A DNA stretch of 64,000 bases from Planctomycetota bacterium (GTDB lineage Bacteria > Planctomycetota > UBA1135 > UBA2386): positions 1 to 64,000 of the forward strand of contig JAJFFD010000056.1 of assembly GCA_021776805.1 (NCBI GenBank). The letters are read 5' to 3'. The notes beneath the pieces are model-generated. The model saw only the letters and a program-made list of their open reading frames with translations. It made no database searches and was not told where the DNA came from. Below are positions 16,752 to 27,916 of the stretch, piece after piece. The first letter of the stretch is position 1. Each line of letters begins with the position of its first letter. Both the position numbers and the translations under genes were made by a program.

Positions 16752-17690
16752 ATGACAGAAAAGCCTGAAAGCACGCGCATCGGCCTTATCGATCTGGGGT
16801 CCAACGCGATCCGCTGGGAGATCGTCGAATTGGACCCTCCCGGATACCGCAGCCTGGATAGAAAGCGCATTCCAATTCGAATCGGGGACCAGGTCTTCTC
16901 CAGCGGTGAGATTTCGGAGGAAAAGATCGAGGAGGTCTCGGCAGCCTTCGCGCGTTTCGCCCGGCGATGCAAGAAGCGGCATGTGGGGCAGCTGCGCGCC
17001 GTCGGCACCTCAGCGACTCGGGAGGCAGGCAATGCCAGCGACCTCTGCGAAGCGATCGCCAAAGCGAGCGGAATCGATCTGGAGGTGATCAGCGGCATCG
17101 AGGAGTGCCAGCTCTTGCTCGAATCGGTTGCCACGGTGATCGAGCTCGGGAAGGGTTCGAGCCTGCTGGCTGACTTGGGAGGTGGCAGCATCGAGCTGGC
17201 TTGCGTACAGCAGGGCAAGATCACATCACTCTGCTCCCATCCCCTCGGTGCCCTTCGCTTCGATCTAGACCCCAGCCTGCGGGGGAAGGAGCTGCTCGCC
17301 GCTGTCGATCAGGTTCTCCAAAGCCATGGCCAAGCCCTCATACAGCAATTGGCGGACAAGAATTTCGATCGCTACGTCGCCATCGGCGGAAACCTTCAGG
17401 CGATCTGTTCGATCTTGGCAGCCCAGGGTGATCTCAGCGCGCAGGCCGAAGTTGCGGTCATCAAGGTCGCCGCTATGAGCCAATTGCTTGACGAGATGGC
17501 TGGGTTGAGTGCAGGCGAGCTCGCCGAGCGCTTCAACCTTGGGCCGGACCGGGCTGACAGCATTGTCCCCGCGGCCCGCGCCTATCTTTGGATCGCCGAG
17601 CTGAGCGGCCAGACGGAGATTCAAGCTCCTTCGGTGAGCCTGCGTGTCGGACTGATCCAGAGAATCCTCGCCGCGAGAGCTTCCAGCTAA
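16752..17690 (+). CDS. Ppx/GppA-family phosphatase
   Basis: A 312-residue ASKHA-fold enzyme of the exopolyphosphatase/guanosine pentaphosphate phosphatase family, acting on polyphosphate or (p)ppGpp. The core is present: IGLIDLGSNAIRWEIVEL at the N-terminus, RAVGTSATREAGN, ISGIEECQLLLES (second Glu of the usual EEA motif retained) and LLADLGGGSIELA. It ends without the C-terminal HD region of long Ppx enzymes, so it belongs to the short form common outside gammaproteobacteria. It starts a plus-strand group leading into the protein-repair genes. Confidence 0.88.
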   Translation: MTEKPESTRIGLIDLGSNAIRWEIVELDPPGYRSLDRKRIPIRIGDQVFSSGEISEEKIEEVSAAFARFARRCKKRHVGQLRAVGTSATREAGNASDLCEAIAKASGIDLEVISGIEECQLLLESVATVIELGKGSSLLADLGGGSIELACVQQGKITSLCSHPLGALRFDLDPSLRGKELLAAVDQVLQSHGQALIQQLADKNFDRYVAIGGNLQAICSILAAQGDLSAQAEVAVIKVAAMSQLLDEMAGLSAGELAERFNLGPDRADSIVPAARAYLWIAELSGQTEIQAPSVSLRVGLIQRILAARASS

Positions 17691-17756
17691 TCACAGCTAT
17701 GCGCCGGACTCCATTCCTGAGAAAATGGCAGTGCAGCTGATCTTCCCAGACAATCC

Positions 17757-18425
17757 ATGATCGACCTCGAACTCAAGGAACGCGACCCATTCCTCGCTAC
17801 TCGCAAGCGCATGGTCGCAGTACAGATCGAAGCAAGAGGTCTGCGCAGTCCGGAAGTTCTCGCTGCCATGCGCACGGTTCCTCGCCACCTCTTCGTGCCA
17901 AGCAACCTGATGGAGCAGGCCTACGAGGACCGGGCCCTCCCCTTGGGACCACAGCAAACGATCTCACAGCCCTACATCGTAGCCTTGATGACCGAGCTCG
18001 CCTGCGAGGGCAGCCGTGATAGCGTGCTCGAAATAGGTACTGGCAGCGGCTACCAATCGGCAGTTCTCGCCGAGCTCTTCGGTGATGTCTTCAGCGTTGA
18101 AGTGGATCAGCATCGATTCGATTGCGCAGAGTCCAATCTCTCTCGCCTCCACTACAAGAACGTCCATCTCCTGCGGGCGGACGGCAACGCTGGCTGGCCT
18201 GAGCACGCCCCCTACGACGCCATCCTGGTCACCGCCAGCACCCGCCAGGCCTCCGAGGATCTTCGGAATCAGCTCCGCGTTGGGGGTCGCTTGATCGTCC
18301 CCTGCACAAAGAGCAATCGAGATGAGCAAATGCTGCGTGTAATGCACAAGACAGGACCCGACAGCTGGCAAGAACACGATGCCGGCGCGGTACGATTCGT
18401 CCCCATGCGCGAGGAGAAGCTGTGA
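17757..18425 (+). CDS. pcm: Protein-L-isoaspartate O-methyltransferase
   Basis: A 222-residue AdoMet-dependent methyltransferase that repairs age-damaged proteins by methylating L-isoaspartyl residues. Seen: MRTVPRHLFVP, LGPQQTISQPYIVALM, the AdoMet motif VLEIGTGSGYQSAVLAEL (about 82-99), the acidic VEVD strand end, and the late YDAILVTAS region. Length matches Pcm. The stop overlaps the GTG start of the universal stress gene (GTGA, 18422-18425), indicating one operon. Confidence 0.95.
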   Translation: MIDLELKERDPFLATRKRMVAVQIEARGLRSPEVLAAMRTVPRHLFVPSNLMEQAYEDRALPLGPQQTISQPYIVALMTELACEGSRDSVLEIGTGSGYQSAVLAELFGDVFSVEVDQHRFDCAESNLSRLHYKNVHLLRADGNAGWPEHAPYDAILVTASTRQASEDLRNQLRVGGRLIVPCTKSNRDEQMLRVMHKTGPDSWQEHDAGAVRFVPMREEKL

Positions 18426-18883
18426 TCAGGATTAACAAGATACTCGTTCCGACCGACTTCTCGGAGCACTCGAAGGAAGCCTTGCGCTACGCGGTCGAGA
18501 TGGCAAAGGTTCACGACGCTGAGATCATCCTCGGACATGTGATGGAACCACCGATCTATCCAACCATGTTCGAGGGCGCCGCTGTCGCGGTCCCCCCTCT
18601 CGATGAGAGCTTCCGCAAACAACTGGAGGAACATCTGGAGGATCTTCGCAAAGAGGAAGTCGGCGAAATCACATCCAAGATCGTAGTGCGTGAGGGCTCA
18701 GCAACTTCTGAGTTGACCGAACTGGCCAAGGATGAGGATGTTGACCTGATCATCATCGCAACCCACGGCTATACCGGCATCAAGCACATGCTACTGGGCA
18801 GCACCGCAGAAAAGGTCGTGCGCAATGCGCCCTGCCCGGTCCTTACCGTTCGCGAAAAGGCCAAGAACATCTGCAAGCCCTAG
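18422..18883 (+). CDS. Universal stress protein (UspA fold)
   Basis: A 153-residue cytoplasmic stress protein. It begins at GTG 18422 inside the pcm stop, with the typical KILVPTDFSEHSKEALRYAVEMA, and ends with THGYTGIKHMLLGSTAEKVVRNAPCPVLTV. The G-2x-G-9x-G(S/T) pattern is present, predicting ATP binding. USPs of this class help survival under starvation or oxidative stress. It sits between pcm and dtd, with one nucleotide between its stop and the dtd start. Confidence 0.93.
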   Translation: MIRINKILVPTDFSEHSKEALRYAVEMAKVHDAEIILGHVMEPPIYPTMFEGAAVAVPPLDESFRKQLEEHLEDLRKEEVGEITSKIVVREGSATSELTELAKDEDVDLIIIATHGYTGIKHMLLGSTAEKVVRNAPCPVLTVREKAKNICKP

Positions 18884-18884
18884 C

Positions 18885-19337
18885 GTGCTGACCGTTCTGC
18901 AAAGGGTGCAGCGCGCCGCTGTTCGTGTCGATGGCGAGGTCCTTGGAGAAATCGGCCGAGGGGCACTTCTCCTGGCTTGCATCGAAGCGGGAGACACAGA
19001 GGCTGATGTAGCGGCCACTGCTAACAAGATCGCAGGACTCCGCTTCTTTCCCGGCAAGACAGCCATGGATCTCAGCTTGCGGGAGGCTGCTGGAGCATGC
19101 CTGGTCGTGAGCCAGTTCACTCTGGCCGGCGACATCAGAAAGGGAAGGCGCCCGAGCTTCACCGCTGCAGCGCCACCCGAGTTGGCATGCGAGCTATACG
19201 AAGCCTTCGCGAATCGCTTGCGCAGTGAAGGACTTTCCGTGGCAACTGGACGCTTTGCAGCAAGCATGCAAATCGAGATGCTCGCCGACGGGCCAGTCAC
19301 CTTGATTATCGCGGCCAAGAACGGGCGAATCCTCTAG
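18885..19337 (+). CDS. dtd: D-aminoacyl-tRNA deacylase
   Basis: Hydrolyses D-amino acids from mischarged tRNA, keeping them out of protein. The 150-residue protein starts at GTG 18885 with VLQRVQRAAVRVDGEVLGEIG, matching the Dtd N-terminus; a longer frame upstream would lie within usp. The catalytic SQFTLAGD motif (usual SQFTL) and C-terminal DGPVT (usual NGPVT) are visible. It is third in the pcm-usp-dtd operon and overlaps the convergent kinase gene through a shared CTAG stop. Confidence 0.95.
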   Translation: MLTVLQRVQRAAVRVDGEVLGEIGRGALLLACIEAGDTEADVAATANKIAGLRFFPGKTAMDLSLREAAGACLVVSQFTLAGDIRKGRRPSFTAAAPPELACELYEAFANRLRSEGLSVATGRFAASMQIEMLADGPVTLIIAAKNGRIL

Positions 19338-20182
19338 ACGAATCTTCGCAAACTGCGCTCGACATCATCGACGTAGCCGCCTCCGAAGAGACGCACATGC
19401 ACCAGAAGCGGGTAGAGGTTGTAGAGCGAGCACCTGGCTGCCTCGAACTCAGCCTCGAGGCCATGAATCTCGCGGTATGTCGAGAAGAAGCTCTCGCCGA
19501 AGCTCCCAAAGAGCGACATGAAGGCCAGCTCGACTTCCGGGTGGCCGTAGTAGATCGCAGGATCGATGAAGCCGGTTACCCGATCACCTTCGGAGAGGAT
19601 ATTTCCAGCCCAAAGATCGCCGTGCAAAAGGCTGGGCTCGGCAGGCTCTGACAACCACTGGCCCAAGCTGCCAGCAAGCTGCTCGATCTTCCGCAAGCAG
19701 TCCGTCGGCAGACTTCCCTTGCCATGCGCCTCTGTAGCCATGTACAGGAGTCGATGCTCGGCAAAGAACTCGAGCCAGGAATCGGTCCAGCAGTTCGGCT
19801 GATGCAAACCTCCGATGAGAGTATCGCGTTCCAAGCCAAAGCGAGCTGCGTGAGTCGCATGCAGGCCGGCGACCAGTTCCGCGGCGTGGGTTTCGGCCGC
19901 TGATCCGCAACCGGTCCTCCCGGGCAACCATTCCATAACTAGCAAGTCTGCCTCCGCGTGCTCGACGGCGGGAAGGGGCAAGTCACTGTGCTCGGCAAGG
20001 TAGCGCAGCATGTAAGCTTCGATGTCGAGTCGTCCTTGACCGGAGTCGTCCAGCTTCACAACCAGGCGCTCATCATTGGGAAGCTCCGCCAAACTAACTT
20101 GGCCTACACAGCCGCCACTCAGCCCCTTGAGACGAATCGGCGGCTTGCCGAGGAGTCTCTCCAAGCGCTGCAAGAGGCTCAA
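19334..20182 (-). CDS. Fructosamine/ribulosamine-3-kinase family protein
   Basis: A 282-residue kinase of the FN3K family, which phosphorylates sugars attached to protein amines so that the adduct falls off (deglycation). The aminoglycoside-kinase-like fold is shown by VVKLDDSG, VMEWLPG, the catalytic LLHGDLWAGNIL, and the metal-binding FIDPAIYYGHPEVELAF typical of FN3K. The start is TTG 20182, whose TTGA overlaps the stop of the phosphatase gene. FN3K homologues are known to pair with LMW phosphatases in other bacteria, which supports a deglycation role. Confidence 0.9.
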   Translation of the reverse strand: MSLLQRLERLLGKPPIRLKGLSGGCVGQVSLAELPNDERLVVKLDDSGQGRLDIEAYMLRYLAEHSDLPLPAVEHAEADLLVMEWLPGRTGCGSAAETHAAELVAGLHATHAARFGLERDTLIGGLHQPNCWTDSWLEFFAEHRLLYMATEAHGKGSLPTDCLRKIEQLAGSLGQWLSEPAEPSLLHGDLWAGNILSEGDRVTGFIDPAIYYGHPEVELAFMSLFGSFGESFFSTYREIHGLEAEFEAARCSLYNLYPLLVHVRLFGGGYVDDVERSLRRFV

Positions 20183-20661
20183 AGGGCGCTCTCGCGAATG
20201 TGCCTCAGCAGACCCTCGGAACCATCCTCGATCAGATCCAGAACGGTTTCGAATCCACTCTCACCGCCGTAGTACGGATCGGGCACTTCTCCTTCGCTGG
20301 CATCAGCAAAATCGAGAAGGAGGTGTAGTCGGGCCAAATGCGAAGCGGGTGCCAGGTCTTCGAGGTAGCGCCTGTTCTCCAAGTCCATGGCGATGATCAG
20401 ATCAAAACGCTCAAAGTCCTCCTTCCGCACCTGCCGCGCACGCAGCTCGCTAAGGTCGACTCCTCGCCGCGAAGCTGCCTGCATGGCTCTCGGGTCCGGA
20501 GGATGACCGCGGTGGTAGTCCAGGGTGCCCGCAGAGTCAGCCTCTATGCGCTCTGACAGCTGCGCCTTCTCAACAACCTTGCGAAAGATGCCTTCCGCTG
20601 TTGGCGAACGACAGATGTTCCCCATGCAGACGAATAGCACTCGGAAGGGGGCGTCGGCCAT
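20179..20661 (-). CDS. Low-molecular-weight protein-tyrosine-phosphatase family protein
   Basis: A 160-residue phosphatase. The P-loop VCMGNICRSPTAEG lies at residues about 10-23, with the nucleophile Cys in C-x5-R-S, and the general acid is in the DPYYGG loop (about 127-132). Coupling to the FN3K-family gene by a 4-bp overlap suggests it may dephosphorylate ketosamine phosphates or free sugar phosphates rather than phosphotyrosine; that function is documented for homologues beside FN3K genes. It lies 41 bp downstream of clpB. Confidence 0.92.
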   Translation of the reverse strand: MADAPFRVLFVCMGNICRSPTAEGIFRKVVEKAQLSERIEADSAGTLDYHRGHPPDPRAMQAASRRGVDLSELRARQVRKEDFERFDLIIAMDLENRRYLEDLAPASHLARLHLLLDFADASEGEVPDPYYGGESGFETVLDLIEDGSEGLLRHIRESAL

Positions 20662-20702
20662 GCCAGGAGGTTAGGGCCCGGCATGACCAATTCCAGCCAG
20701 GA

Positions 20703-23333
<2,631 letters not shown>

Positions 23334-23435
23334 GATCCGCATACCTCCGCTCGCTAGACTTTCGCTGCCGGGGGCCGCGAGTACCACCGAGAGCTGGCAC
23401 CGACCGGCACCGCCCCTTCATTAGCAGGGCGCGTG

Positions 23436-23458
23436 CCATGGCTCGATATTTCCTTCAA
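23436..23458 (-). promoter_or_regulatory. Possible heat-shock promoter for clpB
   Basis: On the minus strand TTGAAG (23458-23453) and CCATGG (23441-23436) are separated by 11 bp, loosely resembling the sigma32 pattern CTTGAAA...CCCCAT. It lies about 100 bp before the clpB start in the 253-bp gap after purB. No CIRCE inverted repeat was found. Confidence 0.25.
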
Positions 23459-23586
23459 CCCCTTTATTCTCCATGCTTTAAGGAGACACAGCGGACTCCC
23501 GACTCGGCCCTGAATCCGCCATAATGGCAGCCTCACGCCGGGCCACGGAGGCCTCGACCGACAGCATGTCATCCTGTCAGCCTGGC

Positions 23587-25026
23587 CTAGACCCGAACTT
23601 CGCTGGCCCCGCCCTTCGCCTCGAATCCCCGCAGCCTGGGCTCCACCTCCGACTGGAGAAACTCATCAACCTGCTCCCGGGAGCGGCCAACGAAGCGCTC
23701 CGGCTGCAAGAGATCCGGCAGATCGCCCTTCACCGCAGCAAATCTGGCATCGCCGGCGATGAGCTCCATGAGTGGATTGGGCCTGCCCTCTTCTTTCACC
23801 TGCCGCGCTGCTTCTCGCGAATGCTGGCGGATGCATTCGTGTAGATCCTGCCGATCTCCCCCGGCGCGAACCGCCGCCATGAGGATTTCCTCGGTGGCCA
23901 GGAAGGGCAGGTTTTGCTCGAGCTTGCCGGCGATCACTCGTGGGAAGACACGGATACCAGCAGCGACGTTCTCCAGGAGAATCAGGATGCTGTCGATGGC
24001 CAGGAAGCTCTCCGGGATCGCGATGCGGCGAACCGCGGAGTCGTCCAGGGTCCGTTCCAGCCACTGATTTGCGGCGGTCTGCGCCGACGTCTCCGCCGCC
24101 GCAATGGTGTAGCGAGCCAGGGCGGTGATCCGCTCGCAACGCATGGGGTTCTTCTTGTAGGCCATCGCCGAGGAACCGATCTGCTTCGATTCGCTCGGCT
24201 CTTCCAGTTCGCCCTCGTGAGACAAGAGCCGCATATCAGCGGCGAACTTGGCAGCCGATTGGGCAACCCCGGAGAGCGCTGAATGGATACTCCAGTCAAT
24301 TTTCCGACTGTAGGTCTGCCCGCTGACCGGAATGCTGCGCTCGAAGTCGATGGCAGCACAGACCCGCCGATCCAATTCCTGAACCTTGTCGTGATCCCCA
24401 TCGAAGAGCGACAGAAAGGAGGCCTGGGTCCCGGTCGTGCCCTTGACCCCTCTACAGGGCAGCCAGGCGATGAGCCTGCGGATCTCGTCCAGATCGAGGA
24501 GAAGGTCCTGAAGCCATAGACAAGCGCGCTTTCCGACGGTCACCGGCTGCGCCACTTGAAAGTGGGTGTAGCCCAGACATGGCTGATCCCTCTCCTTGCG
24601 CGCGAATTCTGCTAGTGCGCCAATCGACCGGCAAAGTCGATCTTCCACAGCACGGAGAGCCTCCCGATAAATCATCAGGTCGCCATTGTCCGTAACGAAG
24701 CAGCTGGTTGCGCCGAGGTGGATGATTCCCCTGGCCGAGGGAGCCAGTTCCCCGAAGTGATGAACATGGGCCATCACGTCGTGGCGCAGTTCTTTCTCCA
24801 GGGCAGCCACCCGCTGCCAATCGAATTCCTCGACCTTGGCTCGCATCTCGGCGATTTGGGAGGGCTGGATATCCAGGCCCAATTCGCTCTCCGCCTCCGC
24901 CAGGGCGATCCAAAGCTGTCGCCAGCTGCGATGCCTGGCCTGTGGCGAAAACAGGCTCGCCATATGTTCTCCTGCATAGCGCTCCAGGAGCGGATGCTCG
25001 AATCGCTGGCCTGTCTCTCGCGTCAT
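23587..25026 (-). CDS. purB: Adenylosuccinate lyase
   Basis: Fumarase/aspartase-superfamily enzyme acting twice in purine synthesis (SAICAR and adenylosuccinate cleavage). The 479-residue protein contains the signature GSSAMAYKKNPMRCERI (about 271-287) and the HLGATSCFVTDNGDL and GYTHFQVAQPVTVGKR blocks holding catalytic histidines. Size matches the longer, eukaryote-like PurB group. It is followed by clpB after a 253-bp gap, so probably transcribed separately. Confidence 0.95.
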   Translation of the reverse strand: MTRETGQRFEHPLLERYAGEHMASLFSPQARHRSWRQLWIALAEAESELGLDIQPSQIAEMRAKVEEFDWQRVAALEKELRHDVMAHVHHFGELAPSARGIIHLGATSCFVTDNGDLMIYREALRAVEDRLCRSIGALAEFARKERDQPCLGYTHFQVAQPVTVGKRACLWLQDLLLDLDEIRRLIAWLPCRGVKGTTGTQASFLSLFDGDHDKVQELDRRVCAAIDFERSIPVSGQTYSRKIDWSIHSALSGVAQSAAKFAADMRLLSHEGELEEPSESKQIGSSAMAYKKNPMRCERITALARYTIAAAETSAQTAANQWLERTLDDSAVRRIAIPESFLAIDSILILLENVAAGIRVFPRVIAGKLEQNLPFLATEEILMAAVRAGGDRQDLHECIRQHSREAARQVKEEGRPNPLMELIAGDARFAAVKGDLPDLLQPERFVGRSREQVDEFLQSEVEPRLRGFEAKGGASEVRV

Positions 25027-25101
25027 GGGAGAATCATAGCGAAGCGGGCCGCCACACTCACCTGTGACGACCCGCTTCGAGTTCCAGACTTCGCGGCCTG
25101 G

Positions 25102-25470
25102 CTAACGGTAGTAGCCGGGAACCCAGCGCTCTTCGTAGCGCGACCGGCGAATCAGCACGCGCACTCGATAGCCGCAGTCATCGACCCAGCGGTACCGAGC
25201 TGGGACGTGGACGCGCTCGTAGTGGCCCGGGACCCAGATCCGAGCTGGTCGGCGATGGGCCCGCCGATACTTGCGGTAGGACTTAGCGCGGTACTTGCTG
25301 CGAGGTGCGCGGTAGCGACGACCTCCCTTGTTATGGCCATACCCGAGGTCGGCGGAGGCGCTGATGGAGAGCCCCTTGTTTCCGTATTGGAAGCCGATCC
25401 TCTGAGCGGGTGCGGAGAGGCTCAAGCCAGTGAGGCTGAGCACGCTGAGGATCAATAACTTGTTGAACAT
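25102..25470 (-). CDS. Small exported basic protein with WVPGxY repeats
   Basis: A 122-residue protein with a clear signal peptide (MFNKLLILSVLSLTGLSLSAPAQ, cleavage near residue 22). The mature part is strongly basic and aromatic, with a central Arg/Lys/Tyr-rich tract and two related segments, RIWVPGHYERVHVPARY and ERWVPGYYR. Such WxPGHY/W repeats occur in small exported proteins of unknown function in many Gram-negatives. It could bind anionic polymers or the cell surface. No partner is obvious; it stands alone between purB and vanZ. Confidence 0.65.
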   Translation of the reverse strand: MFNKLLILSVLSLTGLSLSAPAQRIGFQYGNKGLSISASADLGYGHNKGGRRYRAPRSKYRAKSYRKYRRAHRRPARIWVPGHYERVHVPARYRWVDDCGYRVRVLIRRSRYEERWVPGYYR

Positions 25471-25595
25471 GACTCAGCTGTAGAAGCGAACGCCGTGCCA
25501 GCTCTCGCCAGGGAGATTCACCCACGAACGCCCACTATTGCTGCTCTCTGGCGGAATTCTGTAGCCCAGGTGAGACAGGAATTGGCCGTCAGGGG

Positions 25596-26063
25596 TCAGC
25601 CCAGACTCGCCAGGAACACGACCAAGACACTGAGGAGCGCGAGCATCGCCAGCAAGCTCACAGTTCTCTTGCTAGGAGCCTGCAGACAGCAGAGTGCCGT
25701 CAGGGACAGGGCTGACCCGAGGGCGTCACTCAACACATCCAGAGCCGAGGGGTGACGCTCGGGCACGGCCATTTGGTGGAACTCGTCGATGCAGCCATAG
25801 GCCGTGCTAAGCAGAAAGGCCCAGATAAGCGCTCGGCTACTCAGGCCCAAGAGCGCCAGATAGATCAGGGCAGCGAGCACGCCATAGACCACCACATGCG
25901 CGCCGTTGAAGAGGACGATCTGCCAGAACTGAGACTCACCGGAACTCACAGGTCCAGAAGAGGACCACCAAATGGTTGAGGCCCAGAGAATCGCCAGGAG
26001 AATGCGCAGCCAGCGCGGCGACTCGGCATAGAGCCGCAGGAAGCGGCCCAAGAGCAGGATCAA
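25596..26063 (-). CDS. VanZ-like membrane protein
   Basis: A 155-residue membrane protein with about four helices and the VanZ motif AYGCIDEFHQMAVPERHPSALDVLSDALGSALS, including the DEFHQ...R...D...D...G pattern. VanZ family members confer teicoplanin resistance in enterococci, but most have unknown envelope roles. The TTG start at 26063 overlaps the stop of the RsbW-like gene (TTGA, 26060-26063). It ends a long operon. Confidence 0.88.
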   Translation of the reverse strand: MILLLGRFLRLYAESPRWLRILLAILWASTIWWSSSGPVSSGESQFWQIVLFNGAHVVVYGVLAALIYLALLGLSSRALIWAFLLSTAYGCIDEFHQMAVPERHPSALDVLSDALGSALSLTALCCLQAPSKRTVSLLAMLALLSVLVVFLASLG

Positions 26064-26497
26064 TCGAACACCCGCAACACGCGACCCTGGAGGTGCATCC
26101 CGCCGCGCGGCGCGACATCGATTCTGACCTCATCGAAGGCATCGTCGATGAGAAAGAGACCGCGCCCACGCTCAGCCAGAAGATCAGGGGGTCGGCCCGC
26201 AGATGCGGTAAGCAGCTCAGCCAGTTGCTTGACAAGCTCCTCTGGCACATCCAAGTCGAAGAAATCGAGGACGAGATCACGCTCCTGCATGGAGAGCTGC
26301 ACATGCAGCTCGCCGCCTCCTATCCGATAGTGCTGCCCATGCTCAATGGCATTGCTCACGATCTCATCCAGGACCAACAAGATTCGATTGAGCGCCTCCG
26401 ACGCCAGACCATTGCCCTCCAGGCTTTCACGAACCTGGCCTCTAATCAGGCGCAGCTGCGCGATATCCGCGGGGAATCGATAGTCGAGGGGAAGCAT
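26060..26497 (-). CDS. RsbW/SpoIIAB-like serine kinase (HATPase)
   Basis: A 145-residue GHKL ATP-binding protein of the anti-sigma-factor kinase type. N-box: LLVLDEIVSNAIEHG (about 41-55); G1 box: ERGRGLFLIDDAFDEV (about 109-124). In other bacteria such proteins phosphorylate STAS-domain antagonists and bind sigma factors. No STAS antagonist, sigma factor or PP2C phosphatase is in this window, so the partner is unknown. It follows nadC by 1 nt and overlaps vanZ. Confidence 0.85.
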   Translation of the reverse strand: MLPLDYRFPADIAQLRLIRGQVRESLEGNGLASEALNRILLVLDEIVSNAIEHGQHYRIGGGELHVQLSMQERDLVLDFFDLDVPEELVKQLAELLTASAGRPPDLLAERGRGLFLIDDAFDEVRIDVAPRGGMHLQGRVLRVFD

Positions 26498-26498
26498 C

Positions 26499-27371
26499 TC
26501 AGTCTCTCGCCTCCACCAGCATGCTCAGATCAAGGGCGCTAACGGAGTGAGTCAATGCCCCGACAGAGATGCGGTCCACACCGCAATCCGCGTAGCCCCT
26601 GACGTTTCCGAGATTGATTCCCCCCGAAGCCTCGATGGCGACCTGCCGTCCCAACTTGGCTGCAAGTTGACGAATCTCTCGAATGACCTCTGCCAATTCC
26701 TTGCTTGGCTCCATGTTGTCCAACATGACGACTGCCGCTCCGGATTCTACCGCCATTCGTGCCTCATCGAGACTTCTCGCCTCGGCGATCACCGCTGCGC
26801 TTGCTCCCTGGACTGCACGGGCAACCGTTTCCGCGTAGCTTGCCGGGGCGGCCAGGGCGATGTGGTTTTCCTTGATAAGCACCTGATCATACAAACCCAT
26901 ACGGTGATTCTGACCACCCCCGACACGAACCGCATACTTGTCCAAGGCACGCAGGGTGGGCGCGGTCTTCCTTGTCTCGAGAATCACCGCCCCGGTACCG
27001 GCGACCGCATCGACGAAGGCTCTCGTCATGCTGGCGATCCCAGAAAGCCTCTGCAGGAAGTTTAGGGCGGTTCGCTCCGCTGCCAGCAGCGCCTTTGCCT
27101 CGGCGCGAACGCTCATGACCAACTGGCCAAGCTCGACAGCCTCGCCTTCGCCACAAGCCAAGCTGATTTCGGCGCCGGAATCCTGTGCTCCAAAGGCATG
27201 CTCTGCCAGTGGTAAGCCGGCGATTACCCCCGCTTCCCGAGCCGTGATTCTTGCCAGTCCCCTGGGTGCATTGGGCAGACAGAGTTGGCTGGTTAGATCC
27301 AGGCCGTCGGCCAGGTCCTCTCGCAAGGCCCTGCTGACAAAGTCGCCGATCACTGCTTCAGCCAGAATCAT
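26499..27371 (-). CDS. nadC: Nicotinate-nucleotide pyrophosphorylase (quinolinate phosphoribosyltransferase)
   Basis: Converts quinolinate and PRPP to nicotinate mononucleotide in NAD synthesis. The 290-residue protein shows the QPRTase signature ETRKTAPTLRALDKYAVRVGGGQNHR (split here: ETRKT, then RVGGGQNHRMGL), ENH and EASGGI and SVGALTHS loops. ATG 27371 agrees with family length. ATG 27422 would overlap the ComEA-like stop (ATGA, 27419-27422) and add 17 residues, and may be the true start because it has an adjacent GGGAGG. Confidence 0.92.
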   Translation of the reverse strand: MILAEAVIGDFVSRALREDLADGLDLTSQLCLPNAPRGLARITAREAGVIAGLPLAEHAFGAQDSGAEISLACGEGEAVELGQLVMSVRAEAKALLAAERTALNFLQRLSGIASMTRAFVDAVAGTGAVILETRKTAPTLRALDKYAVRVGGGQNHRMGLYDQVLIKENHIALAAPASYAETVARAVQGASAAVIAEARSLDEARMAVESGAAVVMLDNMEPSKELAEVIREIRQLAAKLGRQVAIEASGGINLGNVRGYADCGVDRISVGALTHSVSALDLSMLVEARD

Positions 27372-27418
27372 GCGCAGGAAGTTACCCGAATCCCTTTCGA
27401 ATCCGAATCCCGAGCCTC

Positions 27419-27916
27419 TCATCCCCTCCCATGGGCGATGTGAAGATGCTCGGACAGATCGAGCATGGTCTTCGGGCCCAGGCCCGGGACATCCGCCAGG
27501 TCCTCGACCCGCCGGAATGGCCCCCACCTGACTCTATGCAGGATGATCGCCTCCGCCCGCTGCCGCCCAACACCGGGGAGAAGCATCAACTCGGGCAGCC
27601 TTGCCCGGTTCGGATCGAGCCAGATTCTCGTGCCTGGAGTCCTGGGCTGGGCCGAGAGCCGGTCCAGACCCGAGACGAAGACCTGAATGCCCTGAAATAG
27701 GCTCAGAATGAGGATCCCCTGAATCAGAAGTCGCTGCCGGCTGGGCAGGAGCCTGGCAGCGGCGTCCCGGGGAGCCCCCCTCAGTGCATGCTTTTCATGA
27801 GCCGGTGAAAGCGAGCCTCCAGCCTGTCCTCGGCCTCCCGCTGGCGAGGCCTGAGAGGGCCCGCTACTTCCGCCAGTCGGGACAGGATCCCGCGAATGGC
27901 CTTGGCTGTCTGACAT
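27419..27916 (-). CDS. ComEA-like helix-hairpin-helix protein
   Basis: A protein with a single membrane helix followed by a ComEA-type tandem HhH domain: LDPNRARLPELMLLPGVGRQRAEAIILHR and VEDLADVPGLGPKTMLDL. In competence systems ComEA binds DNA at the membrane; other members serve unknown DNA-binding roles. The start is uncertain. ATG 27916 gives 165 residues but overlaps the upstream ATPase by 136 bp with a low-complexity Gly/Ser/Pro stretch. A CTG at 27784 overlapping that gene's stop would give about 121 residues and a short N-terminus before the helix. Confidence 0.75.
   Translation of the reverse strand: MSDSQGHSRDPVPTGGSSGPSQASPAGGRGQAGGSLSPAHEKHALRGAPRDAAARLLPSRQRLLIQGILILSLFQGIQVFVSGLDRLSAQPRTPGTRIWLDPNRARLPELMLLPGVGRQRAEAIILHRVRWGPFRRVEDLADVPGLGPKTMLDLSEHLHIAHGRG

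Noticed and set aside
23334-23586. CIRCE element or further gene upstream of clpB
   Set aside because: No CIRCE-type inverted repeat (TTAGCACTC) was found and the frames there are short shadow frames.
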